64,000 nt of DNA from Christiangramia fulva (lineage in GTDB: Bacteria; Bacteroidota; Bacteroidia; Flavobacteriales; Flavobacteriaceae). Location of the stretch: assembly GCF_003024155.1 (NCBI RefSeq), contig NZ_CP028136.1, positions 3,720,001-3,784,000 of the forward strand, given 5' to 3'. The notes beneath the pieces were generated by a model that was not told where the DNA came from, searched no databases, and worked only from the letters and a program-made list of their open reading frames with translations. Positions 1-7,200 of the stretch are shown here, piece by piece. Numbering within the stretch: position 1 is the stretch's first letter; each line of letters opens with the position of its first letter. A program made the translations under genes and the position numbers.

Positions 1-2
1 AG

Positions 3-239
3 CAAGACGTAAGTCAAGAAGATCAATACCTAACAATTGAAGAGTTAGGCGAACTGATTGGTTATAAGAAAACTTCCATATACGGACTAGTCCAGAAGAA
101 CAAGATACCTTATCACAAGAGAGGGAAATTATTTTTCCTCAAGTCAGAAATAATGGAATGGCTTAAAAACGGGAAGAAAACTACCACCGAGGATATAAAA
201 AGAAAAGCTGATGAATATCTTCTAAATAACCGGTATTAA
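3..239 (+). CDS. excisionase-like helix-turn-helix protein, 5' partial
   Basis: The reading frame enters at the window edge, so the start is missing; 78 residues remain before the TAA at 237-239. The visible part reads LTIEELGELIGYKKTSIYGL followed by a basic wing and the pattern FLKSEIMEWL, which is the MerR/excisionase-type winged HTH (HTH_17) common in Bacteroidota integrative elements. Such proteins act as recombination directionality factors or element regulators. The stop codon is immediately followed by the ATG of the next gene (TAAATG), so the two are surely co-transcribed. The family call is firm. Whether it drives excision or regulates transfer genes cannot be told, because any integrase lies outside the window. 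Confidence 0.75.
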   Translation, partial: QDVSQEDQYLTIEELGELIGYKKTSIYGLVQKNKIPYHKRGKLFFLKSEIMEWLKNGKKTTTEDIKRKADEYLLNNRY

Positions 240-998
240 ATGTCTTCTAAAGGATGGATAAAGGTTCATAGGCAGACAATCAATCATTGGATTTGGGAAG
301 ACCCTGTAAAGGCCCAGATGTGGATAACGATGTTATTAGAAGTGAATTATACCCATGGTAAAATGGTCCTTGGAAATAGTCTACTAAGAGTAGAGCGAGG
401 ATCATCAACCAATTCAATTAGGACCTGGGCAAGGCTTTTTAATTGTGGGCCTAAAGCAACTGTAAGTTTTTTTGATCTGCTTGAAAGTGATGAGATGATA
501 ACCAGGAAGACCATAGGAAAAGGGAAACACTCTACAACCCTTATAAACATTACCAATTACGAGGAATATCAAACGGATAGGGAATCATTAAACGATACAT
601 TAACAACTACAATAAAGAACCCAAAAGGGAAACATGAACGGCATACAATAGAAGAAATTAAGAATACTAAAGAATTAAAAAAAGAAAGAAGAGATGTAGA
701 CTTTTGCGCTCCCTCAGTCAATGAAGTATTACATGAAATGGAAAATTTAGGTTTAGAATCTATTGAAGCCGAAAAAGAATCTCAAGCTTATTTCAACCAT
801 TATGAATCTAATGGCTGGAAAGTAGGAAAAAATAAAATGGTGAGCTGGAAACCATCTGTCAGCTCTTGGATAAAGAGAATATCCGATTTTAAAAATTCAT
901 CATCAAAAAACTATCATCATGGAAACGACGAGCAAAGAATTAACCGTCAAACAGCAAACACTATTAACCAAAATCTCCAAGGCTGGGACCTTGACTGA
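240..998 (+). CDS. replisome-organiser-like protein of a mobile element
   Basis: This 252-residue protein starts with a pattern (GWIKVHRQTINHWIWEDPVK, then RGSSTNSIRTWARLFNCGP) that resembles the N-terminal winged-helix domain of phage and plasmid replication-initiation/replisome-organiser proteins. These bind an origin and recruit helicase loaders. The middle (residues about 110-150) is polar and likely a linker; the C-terminal part ends in WKPSVSSWIKR, a DnaD-tail-like basic segment. It directly follows the excisionase-like gene with no spacer and overlaps the next gene by 80 bp. The context is a mobile element. The assignment rests on sequence feel, not a search; a different DNA-binding role is possible. 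Confidence 0.55.
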   Translation: MSSKGWIKVHRQTINHWIWEDPVKAQMWITMLLEVNYTHGKMVLGNSLLRVERGSSTNSIRTWARLFNCGPKATVSFFDLLESDEMITRKTIGKGKHSTTLINITNYEEYQTDRESLNDTLTTTIKNPKGKHERHTIEEIKNTKELKKERRDVDFCAPSVNEVLHEMENLGLESIEAEKESQAYFNHYESNGWKVGKNKMVSWKPSVSSWIKRISDFKNSSSKNYHHGNDEQRINRQTANTINQNLQGWDLD

Positions 999-1743
999 GG
1001 TTGGATTTGCAAAAAAGACTCACGAGTATACCAAAATCAAAGATTTTAATCTTAAAGATCAAAATGATAAAAAGTATTTCCAGCATGGACTTTCAGTAAT
1101 ATTCACAAAAGCGTCTAACATGGTTGGAATAAAAGATCCAATAAGCCCAAATAACAAACAAGATATTTTAGAATTAATTTTAAGCCGATTTGGAGGTCTT
1201 TCATTAGAAGAAATAGATTACGCATTCAAAATAGATAGATATGGCACGCATGGGGAACCTACACCTCATTTCCAGCTGTTCAATGCCCAATATGTTTCTA
1301 CTATACTAATAAAATATAAGGTCTGGCTACGGAATATCCGAGGAAATAATAATCTTCCTATCTCAAAGCCTATTGAGAAAAAAAGTATGTCTGAAGTTGA
1401 AAAGGCATTATTGGTTTTAAATGGAATAATTGAATGTTTTGAGGAATTTAAAATCTCAGGGAAAATACCTTATGGTAAGGCCTATGTTTATGATGTTCTG
1501 TATAAGCGTGGACTACTTCCAATTCACACCAAAAGGTATAGAGAAAAAATTAAGCGTAAGGCAATAAAAAGAAGATACAAATCCAAGGAAAAAAAACATG
1601 TTGATCGTAAAGAATTAAAATCAATTCTTCATAAAATTCAAATTGGACAAAATAATCAGAAGATTCAATGTAAAGAAATAGTTCTTGAAACCTTTTTTAA
1701 AAAGCTTAATTCACTTAACAAAACCATTGAAGAAGTACTATAA
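919..1743 (+). CDS. hypothetical mobile-element protein, possible replication accessory
   Basis: This is a 274-residue protein that I do not recognise. The central part (about residues 60-140) is a compact mixed region containing RFGGLSLEEIDYAFKIDRYG, a helical pattern seen in flavobacterial phage and satellite genes beside replication organisers. Residues about 200-235 are very basic (RKAIKRRYKSKEKK), so nucleic-acid binding is likely. The start codon at 919 lies inside the previous gene, an 80-bp overlap in another frame that implies translational coupling. A DnaC/DnaT-like helicase-loader role would fit its position but is inference only; no Walker motif is present. Confidence 0.5.
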   Translation: METTSKELTVKQQTLLTKISKAGTLTEVGFAKKTHEYTKIKDFNLKDQNDKKYFQHGLSVIFTKASNMVGIKDPISPNNKQDILELILSRFGGLSLEEIDYAFKIDRYGTHGEPTPHFQLFNAQYVSTILIKYKVWLRNIRGNNNLPISKPIEKKSMSEVEKALLVLNGIIECFEEFKISGKIPYGKAYVYDVLYKRGLLPIHTKRYREKIKRKAIKRRYKSKEKKHVDRKELKSILHKIQIGQNNQKIQCKEIVLETFFKKLNSLNKTIEEVL

Positions 1744-1764
1744 ATAAATTTATAACTAAAACGG

Positions 1765-1818
1765 CTGCAACGGTGTTTCCAATTGCCACCGCAACTGGTC
1801 TTAATAGAACCGTTGCAG
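1765..1818. repeat. 10-bp inverted repeat pair upstream of the 145-aa gene
   Basis: CTGCAACGGT at 1765-1774 is mirrored exactly by ACCGTTGCAG at 1809-1818, with a 34-nt spacer; a further ACCGTT occurs near 1835. The same TTGCAACGG core reappears in the gap after the 145-aa gene. It could be a hairpin or iteron-like control or origin site of the mobile element. Confidence 0.6.
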
Positions 1819-1868
1819 GGGTAACTTAACTCAGACCGTTAGTAGATATTAAAATAAAAATAATTACA

Positions 1869-2306
1869 ATGAAGATATTTAAGGCAAATGAGGTACTTAT
1901 AAATACTTTGATAAAATTTGGATTCGAAGAAACTACATCGAACCGGGATAAAATCAAAAGGAAACATGCATTTAAACTTCATGGAAAAGGTAATAAAGAG
2001 GTCTACTTTGACTATGAGAATATTCAGATCCTTCATAGGCAAGAGGAGCATGACAGCAGATATACTATCACTGAAAATGAATTAAAATCACTTTTATTGT
2101 TTTTCAAGCTAGATCGAGCCGATTATAAAATTATACAACCTACCGGAAGATTTGATTTTGGATTAGTTCAGAGAAGATTAGATGAAATCAAAGTGGAACT
2201 TAATATCTTAATGGAAAAAAAACTTAAAATCAGAAGGCAGTTTAAGCTAAAAAGGATATTAAAATTGCAGGGGAATATTGAGCAGGATTATCAGCAAAAT
2301 ATATAA
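1869..2306 (+). CDS. hypothetical protein, 145 aa
   Basis: Not recognised. The protein is short and charged. Residues 1-60 look like a small alpha/beta fold with KVYFDYEN-like beta strands, and residues 95-145 form a long basic helix that may be a coiled coil (LVQRRLDEIKVELNILMEKK). There is no signal peptide or membrane segment. It stands alone between two gaps that both carry TTGCAACGG-containing inverted repeats, so it could be a self-contained unit of the mobile element. The ATG at 1869 is the first in frame. Function is unknown. Confidence 0.5.
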   Translation: MKIFKANEVLINTLIKFGFEETTSNRDKIKRKHAFKLHGKGNKEVYFDYENIQILHRQEEHDSRYTITENELKSLLLFFKLDRADYKIIQPTGRFDFGLVQRRLDEIKVELNILMEKKLKIRRQFKLKRILKLQGNIEQDYQQNI

Positions 2307-2409
2307 GCTAGGCAACTTTTGACTGCCATAGCCTAGATAATCCCAAATATCATATTAAGCTATAATACAGCATCTTATAAAATTTATTTTAATTACATTT
2401 ATCTATATC

Positions 2410-2489
2410 AACCATTGCAACGGCCTAGCAATGGCTCTTCAATAAATCTTGTAATAGCCGTTGCAATGGTTTGGCAACGGCCGTTAAAT
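2410..2489. repeat. 15-bp inverted repeat and adjacent palindrome
   Basis: AACCATTGCAACGGC at 2410-2424 is the exact reverse complement of GCCGTTGCAATGGTT at 2457-2471, with a 32-nt spacer. It is followed by TTGGCAACGGCCGTTAA, which contains the palindrome AACGGCCGTT. Shared words with 1765-1818 suggest a family of sites flanking the 145-aa gene. A protein-binding origin, oriT or recombination site is possible; nothing here decides between them. Confidence 0.6.
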
Positions 2490-2561
2490 TATTGACATAA
2501 ACCAGATTTGATAACCATAATTATATAATCAAAAATTTATAATAACTAACAACCTTAGAAG

Positions 2562-3389
2562 ATGGAGGAAAAATTTAGTGCTTGGTTAGTAAAAGTTGAA
2601 GGAAAAATTGAAGCCACTGGGCGCAGTTATTCAAGAGCAATTAATAGACTTTCTGAACATTACAGTAGTCATACAGGAAACCCTACTAACATTTATAAAG
2701 TAGATAATGGCCACTTGAAAAGAATTAAAGGATTTTATGACACTGATGGAAGATTTTCAGAATTTGGATACGAAAGCCATGGACTATATAGAGCCGCTAT
2801 TAAAGCTTTATATAGGTATAGACAATCACATCCAATATCTAAAAAATTTAAAAATACTAAGTCATCTAAAAAACCTAGATCAACAGCTAAGAACAGAATC
2901 AAGAGAAAAACTGAGAATCGAGGGCAATCGATCTTCAAAAAGATTTATGAATTCTTTATAAATCTTTTTCAACCCAATCAACCAAAGGAGTTAATTAAAG
3001 GCGATTTGGTAGGGACTAGAAAACAAATTTATAAGCACCTTAAACCTTTATCAAACAACTGGGAAAAAGAGGTGCAAGAGAAATATTTGACTGATAATCC
3101 AAAGTGTCAACGGTGTGGAAGTGGAGAATTCCCCTCCGTCTTTGAAAAGCCAGTTCTAACTTCAAAAAAAGTATTAAAAAACGTTATCAAAGATATCCCT
3201 AACCGGGGTAACCATTCCATTTCAATTTCGAATATTGAAAATGATTTTAAAGGTAAGGTTATTTATGGGAATAGGTTGATGGTGTTATGCCGTACCTGTA
3301 AGAAAAAGGAAGAAAAATTAAAGTTAGATAGATATCCTCACGAAATGCCTGAAATAATGAGAAAAGGACCTTCGGAATTAAAATATTGA
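2562..3389 (+). CDS. degenerate HNH-endonuclease-like protein
   Basis: The 275-residue protein has an N-terminal domain (about 1-90) with the pattern SYSRAINRLSEHY ... GLYRAAIKALYRYR, which I associate with the N-terminal domain of HNH and McrB-type restriction enzymes. A basic linker follows (about 100-130). The C-terminal part holds two CxxC pairs, CQRC near residue 181 and CRTC near residue 245, spaced like the zinc knuckles of HNH proteins. The usual HNH histidines are not obvious: the segment before the second pair reads YGNRLMVLC. It may be a catalytically dead or highly diverged nuclease. It lies alone between the mobile-element genes and the defence operon. Confidence 0.5.
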   Translation: MEEKFSAWLVKVEGKIEATGRSYSRAINRLSEHYSSHTGNPTNIYKVDNGHLKRIKGFYDTDGRFSEFGYESHGLYRAAIKALYRYRQSHPISKKFKNTKSSKKPRSTAKNRIKRKTENRGQSIFKKIYEFFINLFQPNQPKELIKGDLVGTRKQIYKHLKPLSNNWEKEVQEKYLTDNPKCQRCGSGEFPSVFEKPVLTSKKVLKNVIKDIPNRGNHSISISNIENDFKGKVIYGNRLMVLCRTCKKKEEKLKLDRYPHEMPEIMRKGPSELKY

Positions 3390-3595
3390 TTTTAAAAATT
3401 TAGATCTCAAGTAAACTACTATTGGAAAAATAAAGACTTTCTTTTAGTTTAACATTAATCAAATTACTACCTCGTTTACTTAATTATAACTTTTCTATTC
3501 TTTCAATTTCTTTAAAATTTAGATTTCATTAGTTTATAAAGTTCTAGGAATAGTTTATGCTCTAATTGTTTTATTGAGCACAAAATCAGCAATGA

Positions 3596-4264
3596 ATGAA
3601 AGAAATTCCGGATACCAAAATTTTTAAATTTCAAAGGGTTATTTTAAACTGGTATAAAGAAAATGGCCGTCATTTTAAATGGCGAAACCCTTCAGCTAGC
3701 AATTACCAAAAAATTATAGTAGAAGTCCTTTTACAAAGAACAAAAGCCGAGACAATAGCAAATTTTTTTTCCGATTTTTTAAAATTATATCCATCTTGGA
3801 AAAAATTATCCACGGCGTCAGAAAAAGACATTCAATCAGTATTAAGACCCATCGGACTTTATAATCAAAAAGGTTCTCGACTATATAAAATGGCCCAAGA
3901 AATGCGATGTAAGAATGGTAGATTCCCAAAATCAAGAGAAGAGGTGGAAAAAATACCTATGATGGGTCAATACATTGCGAATGCTTATGAGTTATTCATA
4001 CTAAATAAACCTGCTCCCCTACTCGATGTGAATATGGCGAGAGTTCTAGAAAGGTATTTTGGACCTCGTAAACTTGTAGATATTAGATATGACCCATATT
4101 TAAAAAAATTATCAATGGATGTTGTCAACCATAAATTTCCCAAAAAAATAAACTGGGCAATTCTAGACCTAGGAGCAATGGTTTGCAAGAAAAAAAATCC
4201 TAATTGCCAAATTTGTCCTTTAAAGGAAAATTGCCTCTACTTTAACGACAACATCCTCGAATAA
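3596..4264 (+). CDS. HhH-GPD mismatch DNA glycosylase, MIG/T:G-like
   Basis: This 222-residue protein belongs to the endonuclease III/MutY superfamily. A helix-hairpin-helix occupies about residues 115-135 (VEKIPMMGQYIANA), the catalytic Asp is D144 in LLDVNMARV, and a C-terminal [4Fe-4S] loop uses C197, C204, C207 and C213 (C-x6-C-x2-C-x5-C). The residue that is Lys in Nth and Ser in MutY is Tyr126, as in the archaeal thymine-DNA glycosylase MIG (Tyr126/Asp144). MIG removes T from T:G pairs made by 5mC deamination and is encoded beside a cytosine-5 methylase. Here the gene converges on the methylase operon, with 3 bp between stop codons. Length lacks the MutY C-terminal NUDIX-like domain, which argues against MutY. 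Confidence 0.8.
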   Translation: MKEIPDTKIFKFQRVILNWYKENGRHFKWRNPSASNYQKIIVEVLLQRTKAETIANFFSDFLKLYPSWKKLSTASEKDIQSVLRPIGLYNQKGSRLYKMAQEMRCKNGRFPKSREEVEKIPMMGQYIANAYELFILNKPAPLLDVNMARVLERYFGPRKLVDIRYDPYLKKLSMDVVNHKFPKKINWAILDLGAMVCKKKNPNCQICPLKENCLYFNDNILE

Positions 4265-4267
4265 AAT

Positions 4268-7200
4268 TTATGAATTTTCATCATCAAGAATATAATAAGG
4301 TATTCCCTTAATTATTTCGTTAATTTGATCACCTTTCGAATCTAAGCTTTTATAAAGGCAGTAATGACATTGAAGAGCTTTTATTTCACTAACTAGAGAT
4401 TTGCTAATTTCGTTCATACCTAGAGCCTCTAACTCCTTGACTGTGATGTTAGGAACTTTATGAATAAACCAAGTCAATAATGGTTCCATATAATTAGTTG
4501 CTGTTTTTCTAAAATGTCTTAAATATTGTGAAGAAAGGATTACGCCAACACCAAATTCTCTTCCTTTCAGTAAAATATCTTGAAGTACCGGTAATTCGTA
4601 TTCCATTACCAGATTCGCTTCATCAATCAATAAATAACTATCAATTTTTCGTAATTGATGATCGCCTTTTGGTAAATATTTTGATTTTTTAACACCTAAC
4701 ATATAATCCCTATACATATTTAGGAAGATTATCATCACCATTTTTAAATTCTTATCATTACTTGCAAGGTTTCCTAAACTAAGAACAACTGATTGATTGA
4801 AAAAATCTTTAAAATCAATAGTTTTTCCAGGATCTGGTTCAAAATACCTATTTAAAGATAATTTGTACATTATGGCGTAAGGAACGTCCTTTTTATCCCC
4901 AATAATTTCTTCGTATTTTTCTAAAATATCTTGCAAGGTAGGTGAAACAAAATCATGATAATTATCCGAGTGAGCCTGGTAGCCTCTATCCTCAAATGCT
5001 CCCAGAACAGCGTTCAAAATATTATGTTCTTGGTTGCCACCTATCCCACCAAAAATCTTCTTTAAAATATCTATAAAAAATTCTGCTTTAGAAACTGCTG
5101 GGTTTCCATCTTGCGAATTCTTAATATCAAAAAGGTTTATTGGCAAATTAACTGGTTGTACAACTTTAGCATTAATATTTTTTATAAAATTTTGGTCACT
5201 TTTTTTGTCACCACTGCCATCATAGTCTCTTTTGGTATCCATTATTAAAAATTTAGGTGCCTTGCCTCTATTTTTTTCTGGATACCTTGAAATATTATAG
5301 ATTAATGCCTTTAACAATTGAGTTTTCCCTGTGCCTAAATCACCAACGACACCAATATTTAGTTGGTTCAAATTAGTGTTACTAGGATAATAAATGTAAT
5401 CCAAGTTTTCAAACACACCCTCTTGACGGCCTACCATGAACTTAATGCCAACATTATTAAATCCATTTGATCCCTCAGTTTGTTTATTTTTTATTTCAAG
5501 ATCTTTTTCTAATGGTTCTTGATTAGAATTAATTTCATTCTCGTTTTGACTGTCTTTTACGATTAATTCTTCAGACTCCTCTGCAACTTCAGCCTTTAAT
5601 TCGTTATTGGTTATTAATTCTCTAGTTTCGGCATTGCATTCGCAAATTAAATCCCAGTTTTTAATTTTTAAACTTAATTTTTTGAAATCATCTAGATTCT
5701 GTTTAATCAGAAGATTCTTTGCGTCTTCAAAACTTAATAATAAAGTATCTTCGATTGTTTTGGAGGATACCTTAACCAGTTTTGTAATAGAATAGTTAGA
5801 AAGCACTATTACTCTACCCTGTTTATCGACTTTTATAGTGTGAGGATTATTTAAAGAATTTAATAGTGAATTTTCGATTTGGGCCCATTCTAGTTTGTCG
5901 TCATCATTTTCCATTTTTTTACTATAAATAGAAAAAGCGAATGATATCATATCAGTTAAAAGCCTAATTCTTGTTAAATCCCATAAAGTAGATTCACGAC
6001 TCACTTCTAACAACTTTTCATAAAATAGATGAAAATTTTGACATTGAAAATGGGCAGTCTTTAGGTCTTTTTGATTCATCCTTTGAGACCTATATTTTAC
6101 CTCTATAGGTGTAATCTTTGCACAATCTATTTTTCCCTTTTTAAATTGAAAACTTAAGCTTAAAAGGTCAGGTCTTAATTTATCAATTTTTAATCTCTGA
6201 GATAAAGTATTTAATTGGCTTGTATATGGATCTACCGGAATTAAAATATTATAAGAGTCAGATTTTTTAAAGGGTAAAAACTCGAAATCTCCCTCTTGTG
6301 AGTTCAGGTTTTGAAGCAATCTCATAGCTACTAACATTCCAATCTCTCCATTAGCACTTGTACCACCGGAGGCTAAAGATTTTAATGTTGGAATTCCTCT
6401 GCCTGATATTTCTTGGAGAAGTTCTGATGTTAACTCAGCACTTATTCTTTCCATATTGGGCATAGCTTCTAAACTTTTTTTCACGGCATCTGAAACAGTT
6501 TTTGAATTTTTAGCTAATAAATAAAATCCATTCTGGGCAGAATGTTTGGAAGAATAAGATGGTAGGTCGTAATCCCAAATATATGTTTCTCCATGTGAGC
6601 TGAAAAATGCTGATGGATCCACAACATTAGAGGAGATGGCACAATAATCTGAAATATTTAATTGTTCTTCTATAAACCTAAGTTTAGGAGTTGAACTTAA
6701 ATGACCTCCTTGTAAATCGCTGGATTTACTTTCAATTTTATTAATTAAATTAATAAGTCTTTTTGAAAGAGCATTGGTTTCATTTATTGGATTTGATTCA
6801 ATAAAACTTCGCGATTCAATAAAGTTTAAATCACCTGAAGAACTGATAGAAGAATGACGTATTCTTTGGCGACATACACCTCCTTTGAAAATTACTGAGG
6901 ATGGTTTTGAATTTAGCAAAATTGGACTAAGGTTAGATAAATGACTTACAATTGATATATCAGAAAGTCTTTCCATATTTTGCTTATTATTATACCAAGT
7001 AAGAGTATAGCCGGAATCAATGGTAGTATCGAGTAATTCCTCTGATGAAGGCTGAAGGTTCCAAGGCCTAGTATCATTAATCCTTAATTCCCTGCCACCA
7101 CTTGAGAACCATATATCCTTTTCATTCCTCCCATTTAATTTACTAGGATTACCAAGATTTTGATGCACCCAGTTTTCAACTCCCTCATTAAAAAGTTGAG

